Notes: generated by a model from the letters alone, not told the origin. Shown: positions 1-6,050, numbered from the stretch's first letter. The stretch: DNA of 7,344 nt from Clostridium sp. AM34-11AC (GCF_003435375.1 NZ_QWGL01000057.1:1-7344); one strand, 5' to 3'. A program made the numbers and translations.

Positions 1-31
1 AAATAATTTAAAAGATCAATATTATAAAAAC

Positions 32-1453
32 ATGAGTATAATGCTTCAAATGGAAACATTAACATTTCAGGCCGAAAGCGTCGCCTATACTGTCTGCCAA
101 CATTACGGGCTTGACACGTCGGACTACTCTTTCGGCTATGTCGCCGGGTGGAGCAGCGGGCGGGAGCTGTCCGAGCTGAAAAGCTCCCTTGAAACGATAC
201 GCAGCGCAGCCGCCGAGATTATCAATTCCATAGACGAGAACTTAGCGGAGCTGCAAAAGGCACAGGACAAGGAGCAGACCGCCGGACAGGAGCAGCCCAC
301 CAGAGAGGGACAGGAAGCCGCGCCGGAGAAGCCGGATCCGGAAGCAGCCGCACCGGGAAAATCCGGCGCACAGGAAAAAGCGGGCGCAGCCCCGAAAGAA
401 GCCTTTACCCCGGAAACGATTTACAGAGTGCGCCGGAACCCTTACAGCGACAGCCGGGAAAACAGCTACCTCTTGCAAGCCTATGTGACACAGGAGAACG
501 GGCGGGCGAAAATGGGCGACGTGCTTTATACGGGAACGCCGGAGAAATGCCGCGAGCTTATGGGGCAGCTCAAAAGCGGCGAGCTGACCGAGGGCGACGT
601 GAAGCAGCTTTACGCAAAGGCACTGGAAACGGCGCAGACCGCCGGACAGGACAAAGACACCTTTTCCATTTACCAGATAAAGGGCGGGGACGAAACAAGG
701 GATTTCCGCTTTGAGCCATACGACCGCCTGCAGGCGGCGGGAAATGTGGTTGACAGGGCGAACTATGAGCTTGTCTATTCCGCGCCCCTTGCGCCGGAAA
801 CTTCCCTTGAAGATATTTACACCTGTTTCAATATCGACCACCCCAAAGATTTTAAGGGACACAGCCTTTCCGTTTCCGACGTGGTAGTGCTTCATCAGGA
901 CGGACAGGACGCGGCGCATTTCGTTGACAGTGTAGGTTTTCGGGAAGTGCCGGAGTTTTTACAGGAGCAAAAGCAGCTTACCCCGGACGACTTGGAAACG
1001 GGCGAAACTGTCAAGACACCGAGGGGGACTTTCCATGTGACCGCCATGAGCCGGGAGCAGATAGAAGCCGCCGGATATGGCTTTCACCACCAGTCGGACG
1101 ACGGAAAGTATCTGATTATGGGGAATGGGACGCGGGCGTTTGCCGTTGCCGCAGAACAGGCGCAGCGGGACAATCCCTTGAAAACCGCCGAGCAGACCAC
1201 AGAGCAGAACGGGAACATGATTGACGGTATCATCAACAACACCCCCACCGTTGACGAACTGGAAGCAAAGGTAAAGGCGGGCGAGCAGATTTCCCTTGTT
1301 GACCTGGCTAACGCTGTCAAAGCCGACAAGGAGCGCGGCAAGGGAGCGAAGCCGGAAAAGAAACCCTCTATCCGGGCGCAGCTTAGAGCCGACAAGGAAA
1401 AGGCACAGAAGAAAAACGCAAAGCAGAAGTCACAGGACTTGGAAAGGAGCTGA
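32..1453 (+). CDS. YodL/DUF4316-type mobile-element protein, 5'-truncated LtrC/ArdC-like remnant
   Basis: Accessory protein of Tn916/Tn1549-like elements; biochemical role unknown. Residues 12-75 (QAESVAYTVCQHYGLDT onward) match the C-terminal end of LtrC/ArdC-like antirestriction-peptidase proteins, but the ssDNA-binding and metallopeptidase parts that normally precede it are missing. A Glu/Ala/Pro-rich linker follows (about 76-125), then a small domain at 128-200, a YodL-like domain at about 211-310, and a DUF4316-like tail (about 395-473) ending in a Lys-rich stretch after PSIRAQL. No Shine-Dalgarno precedes the ATG at 32, 41 or 50. The frame has no stop back to base 2, so the true gene may begin outside the window. 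The first 60 bases or so are AT-rich and the composition turns GC-rich at the QAES codons, which suggests a recombination junction. The stop lies 3 nt before the next gene. The 3' domain calls are good; the start is uncertain. Confidence 0.75.
   Translation: MSIMLQMETLTFQAESVAYTVCQHYGLDTSDYSFGYVAGWSSGRELSELKSSLETIRSAAAEIINSIDENLAELQKAQDKEQTAGQEQPTREGQEAAPEKPDPEAAAPGKSGAQEKAGAAPKEAFTPETIYRVRRNPYSDSRENSYLLQAYVTQENGRAKMGDVLYTGTPEKCRELMGQLKSGELTEGDVKQLYAKALETAQTAGQDKDTFSIYQIKGGDETRDFRFEPYDRLQAAGNVVDRANYELVYSAPLAPETSLEDIYTCFNIDHPKDFKGHSLSVSDVVVLHQDGQDAAHFVDSVGFREVPEFLQEQKQLTPDDLETGETVKTPRGTFHVTAMSREQIEAAGYGFHHQSDDGKYLIMGNGTRAFAVAAEQAQRDNPLKTAEQTTEQNGNMIDGIINNTPTVDELEAKVKAGEQISLVDLANAVKADKERGKGAKPEKKPSIRAQLRADKEKAQKKNAKQKSQDLERS
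256..651 (+). repeat. 36-bp imperfect direct repeat inside the YodL/DUF4316 gene
   Basis: Bases 256-291 and 616-651 match at 32 of 36 positions, including an identical 18-base core (274-291 and 634-651). They lie exactly 360 bp apart, so both are read in the same frame and encode QTAGQ-containing linkers. The repeats bracket the small domain at residues 128-200, as if that module had been inserted or duplicated by recombination between linker sequences. Confidence 0.6.
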
Positions 1454-2351
1454 CCCATGCCGGAACAGAGCAAATTTGAAAACATGGATTTGTTTGCTTC
1501 CCTTGAAGCGATTATGAAGCAGAACACAGGCTTTTACCAGAGCGACTTAGACATTGACAAAGAGATTATCGCAAAGGCGGCGGCAAGCCCCCACAGGGAG
1601 GACAAAACACTTTTGTGGTTCTGCCGCCCGTCCGGGACGCACTGTTTCCGGGAGCGCGACGTTTTCCTCAAAGACACCGCGCCCCACAACACATGGCGTT
1701 TCTACATGGAGCAGACAAGCGACCGCGTTCTTGCCTATGCAATCGAGCTGACGGGAAAGGAGCGCGGGAAAATCAAGGGCAATCTGTACGAACTGGACTA
1801 CTCTAAACATTATGAGCGCGTCAAGGAAAAGGAGCTGCCCGCCGATACGGTGAAGCTGATTTATGAGCATGGGGAAAGGGTACAGGAAGCCGGGAGATAT
1901 TTTGACGGAACCCCAGACCCGCAGCTTGGGAAATTTGAACGCTTTGAAGCCGTACCCAACGACCCGGACGCGCTGCAATCGCTCTTACAGGAAGAACGGC
2001 GCAGCCGGGAGCAGCTTTCGCCGGGGGATTTCAAGGCGCATATTGCCGCTTTGCGGGACGGGCTGATTGAAACGGAAGCGCGGCGCATTGTGCGGGAAAT
2101 GAAGCGGCATTACGAGCCGAACAGCCCGAACAAGACCCATTTCATGGCAGAGCTTTCCCCGGCGTTCATGCGGCTTGCAGCCACAAAGGACACTGACCGC
2201 CTTTTCTCCATGCTGCCCTACAAGACCCTTTCCTTTTCCAAAATCGAGGGCAGACATGGGACGTATGCGCTGATTGACAAGGGGGAGAACCGGGACAGGG
2301 AGATAAGGAAGCCCCGCCCCTCTATCCGGGCGCAGCTTAAAGCAGACAAGG
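1364..2351 (+). repeat. Repeated C-terminal tail coding segment (PSIRAQL) in two adjacent genes
   Basis: Bases 1364-1385 and 2318-2339 are identical over 22 bp, and similarity continues to about 1397 and 2351. Both copies encode the same C-terminal signature, PSIRAQL followed by K/R-ADK and a Lys/Ala-rich end, at the tails of two otherwise unrelated neighbouring proteins. From memory, the same tail is common in DUF4316-type proteins of these elements. It could be a shared targeting or binding tag, or simply a recombination seam. Confidence 0.65.
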
Positions 2352-2410
2352 CAAAGACCGCCCCGAAAAAGGCGGCGGCAAAAACAAAAAATCACGATAT
2401 GGAGGTATGA
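1457..2410 (+). CDS. Conserved mobile-element hypothetical protein with PSIRAQL tail
   Basis: A 317-residue soluble protein that I recognise only as a type found in clostridial conjugative/mobilizable elements; no function can be assigned. The start is supported by GGAG about 8 nt upstream (aaaggagctgacccATG) and by the 3-nt gap after the preceding stop. It is mostly charged, with no signal peptide or membrane segment. The middle (about 170-225) is rich in Arg/Glu and likely helical. The C-terminus (about residues 285-317) is basic, carries PSIRAQLKADK, then a Lys/Ala-rich stretch ending HDMEV, and repeats the tail of the upstream protein. Its TGA overlaps an ATG at 2407, and the next gene's ribosome binding site lies inside its last codons, so the two are very likely translationally coupled. 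Confidence 0.8.
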   Translation: MPEQSKFENMDLFASLEAIMKQNTGFYQSDLDIDKEIIAKAAASPHREDKTLLWFCRPSGTHCFRERDVFLKDTAPHNTWRFYMEQTSDRVLAYAIELTGKERGKIKGNLYELDYSKHYERVKEKELPADTVKLIYEHGERVQEAGRYFDGTPDPQLGKFERFEAVPNDPDALQSLLQEERRSREQLSPGDFKAHIAALRDGLIETEARRIVREMKRHYEPNSPNKTHFMAELSPAFMRLAATKDTDRLFSMLPYKTLSFSKIEGRHGTYALIDKGENRDREIRKPRPSIRAQLKADKAKTAPKKAAAKTKNHDMEV

Positions 2411-2412
2411 GC

Positions 2413-2619
2413 ATGATTAGACTGACTGTTGAAGAAACAAACCTTTTGAGCATTTACAACGAGGGCGGCAAGCGGGCTTTGATTGAGAATGTCAACGCCG
2501 CGCTGCCCTACATGGACGCGGATATGCGGGAGCTTGCAAAGCGCACCCTTTCCAAAGTGGACGCTTTGACCGAAGCGGAATTTGCAGAGCTTCCCATTTA
2601 CGCCGCTGATGAAGTATGA
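2413..2619 (+). CDS. TTRAP-like small protein (transposon-transfer assisting family)
   Basis: A 68-residue acidic, helical protein beginning MIRLTVEETNLLSIYNEG, resembling the transposon-transfer assisting protein family (TTRAP) found in clostridial conjugative transposons. The family's molecular role is not established. I chose the ATG at 2413 because GGAGG (2401-2405) then sits 7 nt upstream; the ATG at 2407 would leave only 1 nt. The gene starts 2 nt after the stop of the upstream gene and its own stop overlaps the start of the Cys-rich VLP gene (ATGA), so this is a tightly coupled polycistron. The family call rests on the N-terminal pattern and the context. Confidence 0.72.
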   Translation: MIRLTVEETNLLSIYNEGGKRALIENVNAALPYMDADMRELAKRTLSKVDALTEAEFAELPIYAADEV

Positions 2620-2981
2620 ACGGGGTTAAGCGGCTGACGCCGCCCCAGAGCCGGAAAGTCAACGCCCTTGTGCGCCGGACGTGCTGCAATTATGATAACG
2701 GGAACTGTATCTTACTGGACGACGGGGACGAGTGCGTATGTCCGCAGCTCATTTCCTATTCGCTTCTCTGCAAGTGGTTCCGGGTTGCGGTGCTTCCCGC
2801 CGACAGGCTGCTTTATGCGGAGCTTTACCAGACAGGGGATAAGAAGAAATGTACCGAGTGCGGCGCGTTCTTTGCGTCAACCTCTAACAGTGTCAAATAC
2901 TGCCCCGTCTGCCGGAAACGTATCACCCGCAGACAAGCCGCCGAGCGCATGAGGAAAAGACGCGCCCCTGTTACGCAGTAG
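2616..2981 (+). CDS. Cysteine-rich VLP domain protein
   Basis: A 121-residue basic protein with ten cysteines at 23, 24, 31, 40, 42, 52, 79, 82, 96 and 99. It has the VLP signature at residues 59-61 (WFRVAVLP) that names the Cys_rich_VLP family of mobile-element proteins. The second half contains CxxC (79-82) and CxxC (96-99), a zinc-ribbon-like arrangement, followed by a strongly basic Arg/Lys tail (101-116) that could bind nucleic acid. The precise function is unknown. The ATG overlaps the stop of the preceding TTRAP-like gene in an ATGA, so translation is probably coupled. It is the last gene of the plus-strand row; its stop codon lies inside the left arm of a 13-bp inverted repeat. Confidence 0.85.
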   Translation: MNGVKRLTPPQSRKVNALVRRTCCNYDNGNCILLDDGDECVCPQLISYSLLCKWFRVAVLPADRLLYAELYQTGDKKKCTECGAFFASTSNSVKYCPVCRKRITRRQAAERMRKRRAPVTQ

Positions 2982-3082
2982 GCGCGGAAAATCCCTTGAT
3001 TTACAGGGCTTTCCGGGCGTGAAAATCGGATAGGCGATACTTTATACCTTTACCCCCAAAAATGGCGTTCTACTGCGTAACA
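2969..3082. repeat. 13-bp inverted repeat around a stem-loop after the Cys-rich VLP gene
   Basis: TGTTACGCAGTAG (2969-2981) and CTACTGCGTAACA (3070-3082) are perfect reverse complements about 90 bp apart. Between them lies a smaller hairpin: GGAAA (2986-2990) and CCCT (2993-2996) pair with AGGG (3005-3008) and TTTCC (3010-3014). No T-tract follows the inner hairpin, so it is not an obvious intrinsic terminator. The left arm contains the stop codon of the upstream gene. Function unknown. Confidence 0.6.
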
Positions 3083-3108
3083 TTCACGAAAACAGCACCC
3101 ATAAAAAG

Positions 3109-3156
3109 ACAGGGCGCGGAAGTCATATACTGGCTTCCGCGCCCTGTTCTTTTTTT
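3109..3156. terminator. Strong bidirectional intrinsic terminator
   Basis: A perfect 14-bp GC-rich stem (3109-3122 with 3134-3147) encloses an 11-nt loop and is followed by TCTTTTTTT on the plus strand. The complementary side has an A-run (3103-3107), which gives a U-tract in minus-strand RNA. It sits between the convergent ends of the plus-strand accessory genes and the minus-strand mobilization operon, and can stop transcription from both. Confidence 0.9.
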
Positions 3157-3158
3157 GC

Positions 3159-3410
3159 CTATCTGACATTTCCCTTTTCCATTTCTTCAAGCGGGAACTG
3201 CGGGAGGGCTTCTATCAGCTTCTTTGTGATGGACTGGCGCATATCTTCGTTGATTTCCTGTTTCGTGCTTCCGTCCGGCTGTCTGACCGCTACCGTCGAT
3301 AGCCTGTCGATTTCGTCCTTGTAGCACTCCACGACTTTCTCCACCGCCCATTTTTCCCCGGCAACGGCGGCGCGTATGGTTTCATATTCCGGCATTTTCT
3401 GGTTTTCCAT
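3159..3410 (-). CDS. HTH_16-like conjugative-transposon helix-turn-helix protein
   Basis: An 83-residue protein starting MENQKMPEYETIRAAVAGE. It matches the small helix-turn-helix family of conjugative transposons (HTH_16) through the YETI-x-AA-x-x-GE opening, a central YKDEIDRLS segment and the conserved INEDMRQSITKKL motif near the end. Probably a DNA-binding accessory or regulatory protein; its target is unknown. I prefer the start at 3410 because GGAG lies about 8 nt upstream on the minus strand, whereas a start 12 codons earlier at 3446 has no such site and adds residues unlike the family. It is the last gene of the mobC-relaxase operon, about 63 nt after the relaxase stop, and ends 2 nt from the terminator's T-run. 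Confidence 0.82.
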   Translation of the reverse strand: MENQKMPEYETIRAAVAGEKWAVEKVVECYKDEIDRLSTVAVRQPDGSTKQEINEDMRQSITKKLIEALPQFPLEEMEKGNVR

Positions 3411-3473
3411 GCTCAACGCTCCTCTGCTTTTTGATAGCCCTATCATAGCACAGCGGCGGGGATTTTGCTATCC

Positions 3474-4820
3474 TTATCCGCGCTCTGTCTGCTTTTCCCG
3501 TTCCGGCTGTCTGTCTGCCTGTAAAATGCTGTCAATGTTCTGCTTGATAATGTCATATTCCCGGACTTTCTTTTTCAGCTTCCCATAGTCGGCGTAAAGG
3601 GCTTCTTTCTGCGCTTGGAGCTTTTCATAATCCGCTTGCAGCGCGGCGAGGTTCGGGAGCTTTGCAATGCCCGCCGCTTTCAGCGACCTTGCAGCAGCTT
3701 CATGTAGGATAATCGCCTGTTCCTGTCCGGCGCGGTACTTCTCCCTGTTCCTTGCCTTGCGGTATGCGTCATAGACGGGCTTTGTCTTTTGGTAGGTGGA
3801 AACATTCTTGATAAGCACCGCCATATCCGCAAGCCGCTTTTCCGCGTTCTTCAATGCGTCTGCCGCCTGTCCGCTTTCCGCTGCCATTTTCTCAATCCGG
3901 CTGACTAAATCCGCGTACTGTTCAATCTTGTTTTCAGTGAGAAAATTCATAGTCTTTGCCGCCTGTTTCAGATTGTGGATTTTCGCCCACTGTTCGTAGC
4001 CCTTACTCTGCGCCGCCTTGATACTGTTCTCAATGTCGATAAGCAGCGACACGCCGCGCTGTTCTCTGGGAGCTTTCGCCGCCTTTGTCCGTCTGCCCGC
4101 TATCCGTTCCCTTATGGCTTCCTCTGTATAGTCTGCGCCGAGGGTTTTAAGGCGTGTGAAGCGTTCCTGTTCGGGGGCGCGGCATGATACATATTTCCCC
4201 GGCTTTATCTCATAGCCCGCCGCCTGTAATCGCTGCAACAATTCCTCAAAACTGGAAACTTGGGGGATAAGTGCGTCAACGGCGGTTTTCAGCTTGCCTT
4301 TCCAACTTGTACCCGTCTTTTCTGCCTGGTACTCCGCATAGCTCTTTCCCTTGCTGCCCTTGCCTGGGACGACGACGGACAAGCCATTCTCCCGGCACAG
4401 CTTGTCGCTCATGTTCCGTATGCCGTAATAGCTCCTTTTGTTGGAATTGTATTTGTGGTGGTCTACGAAGTTTACGGCGCAGAAAATGATATGATTGTGG
4501 ATATGCCCCTTGTCAATATGCGTCGTGAGTACATACTCATGCTGCCCCTTTGTTACCGCGTCGGCAAGCTGCTTTCCTATTTCATGGGCTTTCTGATAAT
4601 CGACTTCCCCCGGCTCAAAGGATTGTATCAGATGAAAGGCTAAATTGTTCCCCTTTTGGAGTGCTTGGGACAAGGTATATTCAAACTCAATATCTGCCGT
4701 TTCATAGGAGCAGCCGAAAGAGGACACAAGCATTTTTCCGTCCGTCTTGTCCGGGTTTTCGATATAGTCAAGGGCTTTGCTTAGAGTGCTTTTAATAGGC
4801 TTAATCTTTGTAACCGCCAT
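3474..4820 (-). CDS. MOBP-type relaxase / mobilization nuclease
   Basis: Relaxase that should nick the element's oriT and stay covalently attached to the 5' end during conjugative transfer. The first 260 residues or so form the relaxase domain (PF03432-type). Tyr19 in ALDYIENPDKT is the likely catalytic tyrosine, and the metal-binding motif is HIDKGHIHNHIIF (His101, Asp103, His106, His108, His110). A basic segment (about 225-255) and a long coiled-coil-like C-terminal half follow, rich in Lys, Glu, Ala and Gln (about 270-448). At 448 residues it looks complete. The start overlaps the end of mobC by 40 nt, and GGAG lies only 2 nt from the ATG, so expression probably depends on translational coupling. 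No coupling protein or type IV secretion gene is visible here, so transfer may rely on a helper or on genes outside the window. Confidence 0.92.
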   Translation of the reverse strand: MAVTKIKPIKSTLSKALDYIENPDKTDGKMLVSSFGCSYETADIEFEYTLSQALQKGNNLAFHLIQSFEPGEVDYQKAHEIGKQLADAVTKGQHEYVLTTHIDKGHIHNHIIFCAVNFVDHHKYNSNKRSYYGIRNMSDKLCRENGLSVVVPGKGSKGKSYAEYQAEKTGTSWKGKLKTAVDALIPQVSSFEELLQRLQAAGYEIKPGKYVSCRAPEQERFTRLKTLGADYTEEAIRERIAGRRTKAAKAPREQRGVSLLIDIENSIKAAQSKGYEQWAKIHNLKQAAKTMNFLTENKIEQYADLVSRIEKMAAESGQAADALKNAEKRLADMAVLIKNVSTYQKTKPVYDAYRKARNREKYRAGQEQAIILHEAAARSLKAAGIAKLPNLAALQADYEKLQAQKEALYADYGKLKKKVREYDIIKQNIDSILQADRQPEREKQTERG

Positions 4821-5110
4821 ATCTCCGCAAGCACCCCCTTTATTTCCTCTATGTCCTCTTGGTATGCGTTTCCCGTCGCGTTTACGCGGCGTGCTATCTG
4901 ATTGACGTTGACGCCGATTTTCTGTATCTCTGCGGTCATTGCCTTTATGTCGGCGTGGTCTATCTGAATGATATACCCGTCAATGGCAATCTTCCGCAGA
5001 TACGCCGCCATGTTCCGGGTGGGTACGAGCTTCATTTTTTCCAGTATTAAATCCCGTTCCGCTTCCGTCACTCTGAATTTGATTTGCACCGTCCTTTTGC
5101 GTCCGTCCAT
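4781..5110 (-). CDS. mobC: MobC-like relaxosome accessory protein
   Basis: A 109-residue MobC/NikA-type DNA-binding protein that helps the relaxase recognise and open oriT. The N-terminus (MDGRKRTVQIKFRVTEAE) has the ribbon-helix-helix look of the family. The middle contains RNMAAYLRKIAIDG, and the conserved GVNVNQIARRVNATGN motif lies at about 70-85. I chose the ATG at 5110 because AGGAG sits 7 nt upstream on the minus strand; the alternative at 5161 adds 17 residues without a good site and would run into the palindromic region. It is the first gene of the mobilization operon. A candidate promoter and oriT lie just upstream. Confidence 0.9.
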   Translation of the reverse strand: MDGRKRTVQIKFRVTEAERDLILEKMKLVPTRNMAAYLRKIAIDGYIIQIDHADIKAMTAEIQKIGVNVNQIARRVNATGNAYQEDIEEIKGVLAEIWRLQRLSLLKAL

Positions 5111-5142
5111 GTGTTCGCTCCTTTCCTTTCCGTTCCGAGGGT

Positions 5143-5225
5143 TTGGGACACTTCCCAACAAGCCATTTTCAACCGACGCGCCGCAGCGCGGGAGGGGGAA
5201 AATACGGAAGTGGGTACCCGCTTCC
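5143..5225. other. Candidate oriT / MobC-binding region with three palindromes
   Basis: This short non-coding stretch upstream of mobC holds TTGGGA-CACT-TCCCAA (5143-5158), CGCGC-CGCA-GCGCG (5177-5190) and a 20-bp near-perfect palindrome centred on GGGTACCC (5206-5225, one T-G pair off perfect). The heptamer GGAAGTG/CACTTCC occurs in the first and third palindromes. Stem-loops next to mobC and a relaxase gene are typical of oriT regions. I cannot place a nic site from sequence alone, so this is an inference from position and structure. Confidence 0.5.
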
Positions 5226-5267
5226 TATGCTTGCTACGAATGTTTTTATCCTTTAGGCTCTTATCCC

Positions 5268-5296
5268 TTACTACGGAGAAAAAGCGATTTTGCCAA
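5268..5296 (-). promoter_or_regulatory. Candidate promoter for mobC-relaxase operon
   Basis: On the minus strand TTGGCA (5291-5296) is followed after 17 nt by TAGTAA (5268-5273). It lies between the terminator of the XRE gene and the palindromic region upstream of mobC, so transcripts would run through the candidate oriT into mobC. The -10 is only a fair match to consensus. Confidence 0.4.
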
Positions 5297-5304
5297 ACTT
5301 CCGC

Positions 5305-5342
5305 AAAAGAAAAACGCTGCAATCTCAAAAAAGATTACAACG
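5305..5342 (-). terminator. Intrinsic terminator of the XRE-family gene
   Basis: Read on the minus strand, CGTTGTAATC (5342-5333) pairs with GATTGCAGCG (5324-5315) over 10 bp around a TTTTTTGA loop, followed by TTTTTCTTTT (5314-5305). Two pairs are G-U and form only in minus-strand RNA, which fits a role downstream of the leftward XRE gene. It also insulates the mobC promoter region. Confidence 0.75.
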
Positions 5343-5378
5343 CTCTCTAAATCCTGTTCAGTTTTAAGCCGGACATTC

Positions 5379-5732
5379 CTATTCGCCCTCTTTTTCGACT
5401 TCGGAAATCTCTTTTGCCGTTGCGGTCACAATCCGTATGCCTGTATCGCTCATACCGTCAAGGAGCGCGTCAAGCTGCCGCCGCTTTGTGTCCTTTGCAG
5501 CGGGCGTGTCTAACAGGAATTGGTCTACGGATATATGGTAACGCTGTATCAGCTCAAAGAATATCTGTAAACTTGGGTGCTGCCCCTTGTTCTCAATGTT
5601 CGCAAGGTAGCGCGGCGAGATAAACATTTCGTCGCCTACTTTCTTGCGGCTTTCCTTGCGTCCTTCACGCGCTGCCTTTATCGCTGCCCCAAAAGCCTTG
5701 AAGTTGTATTTTGGTACTGGTCTTTTTGCTAT
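5379..5732 (-). CDS. XRE-family (HTH) transcriptional regulator with ATA in place of ATG start
   Basis: Likely a DNA-binding repressor of the mobile element. Read from 5732 it is 117 residues: a short basic start (AKRPVPKYNFKAFG), a complete XRE helix-turn-helix at about 14-70 (recognition part ISPRYLANIENKGQHPS), the usual ISVDQFLL motif, and a charged tail ending EKEGE. The first ATG in frame is at 5627 and would delete the first helix of the fold. The expected N-terminus continues upstream to codon ATA at 5732-5730, 9 nt after GAGGG on the minus strand; a TGA follows two codons further upstream. Either ATA is used as a rare start or a G-to-A change has removed an ATG and inactivated the gene. 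It lies at the edge of the AT-rich cargo and reads away from it. Confidence 0.7.
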   Translation of the reverse strand: MAKRPVPKYNFKAFGAAIKAAREGRKESRKKVGDEMFISPRYLANIENKGQHPSLQIFFELIQRYHISVDQFLLDTPAAKDTKRRQLDALLDGMSDTGIRIVTATAKEISEVEKEGE

Positions 5733-5826
5733 AGTTATTCACCCTCTTACATTTTACTGTTCCCCTTTCTTCTTGGATATGTCTACATAGTTCTATCAGT
5801 TAGCTAAAATAATTCATATATATATG

Positions 5827-5854
5827 TTGACAACAAGCTGCTTTTGTATATAAT
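5827..5854 (+). promoter_or_regulatory. Consensus sigma-70-type promoter of the cargo operon
   Basis: TTGACA (5827-5832) and TATAAT (5849-5854) are both perfect consensus hexamers, 16 nt apart in AT-rich DNA. Transcription would begin near 5860, just before the G-rich ribosome binding site of the leader peptide, giving a leader of about 250 nt ahead of the KTR gene. Such a strong promoter ahead of a long structured leader suggests control after initiation. Confidence 0.85.
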
Positions 5855-5879
5855 ATTATATAAAAGGGGGGGAATGTTT

Positions 5880-5906
5880 ATGTTACATAGCATGCGTATT
5901 CGATAA
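5880..5906 (+). CDS. Leader peptide MLHSMRIR, macrolide-arrest type
   Basis: An 8-codon reading frame (MLHSMRIR, stop TAA). A run of seven G (5866-5872) lies 7 nt before its ATG; another ATG at 5874 (MFMLHSMRIR) is only 1 nt from the G-run and is less likely. The peptide closely resembles, from memory, the leaders of ermD (MTHSMRLR...), mef(A) (MTASMRLR) and msr(A) (MTASMRLK). In those leaders the Arg-X-Arg/Lys motif makes macrolide-bound ribosomes stall. Here the motif is Arg6-Ile7-Arg8 immediately before the stop. The codons lie inside the left arm of a long RNA hairpin, so a stalled ribosome would alter leader folding. Inference: this is the sensor of a drug-inducible attenuator for the downstream KTR and RlmN/Cfr-like genes. 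Confidence 0.75.
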   Translation: MLHSMRIR

Positions 5907-5985
5907 GCATTGAAATCAAAAAAGATTTTTCCCATTTTCAATATGGGCTTTTTTGTCATGCTTATTTTGCGTATGCTATACAACA
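5881..5985 (+). promoter_or_regulatory. Long nested leader hairpin containing the leader-peptide codons
   Basis: Nested complementary arms, from outside in: TGTT (5881-5884) with AACA (5982-5985); ATAGCATGCG (5887-5896) with CGTATGCTAT (5970-5979, one G-U); ATAAGCAT (5903-5910) with ATGCTTAT (5958-5965); CAAAAAAG (5917-5924) with CTTTTTTG (5948-5955); CCCAT (5931-5935) with ATGGG (5943-5947). The inner part ends in a T-run and may itself act as a weak terminator. ATTGAAAT (5909-5916) can instead pair imperfectly with ATTTTCAAT (5934-5942), a possible alternative fold. The outer left arm is the leader-peptide coding sequence. Confidence 0.75.
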
Positions 5986-6036
5986 AAACTAACGACGTAT
6001 AGACATAGTATAAAAACTATGCCTTAATTTTGTTGT
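5980..6036 (+). promoter_or_regulatory. Second leader hairpin
   Basis: ACAACAAAA (5980-5988) is perfectly complementary to TTTTGTTGT (6028-6036), and inside it CATAGT (6004-6009) pairs with ACTATG (6016-6021) around ATAAAA. Its left arm overlaps the outermost arm of the first hairpin (5982-5985), so the two structures compete at that edge. This is what one expects of a switching leader RNA, but no folding was computed. Confidence 0.6.
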
Positions 6037-6050
6037 AGTGTTATATGTAT

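Noticed and set aside
242..919. 225-codon minus-strand frame
   Set aside because: Shadow of the YodL/DUF4316 gene; low-complexity composition without family resemblance or a ribosome binding site.
4260..4643. 127-codon plus-strand frame with hydrophobic stretches
   Set aside because: Antisense to the relaxase catalytic domain, whose motifs are clear.
4968..5513. 181-codon plus-strand frame across the mobC upstream region
   Set aside because: Runs through the start of mobC, the palindromes and the XRE terminator; no recognisable domain.
5953..5982. Second plus-strand promoter TTGTCA-18-TATACA inside the leader
   Set aside because: Spacing and hexamers are only fair, and these bases are better explained as arms of the leader hairpin. 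A minor internal promoter cannot be excluded.
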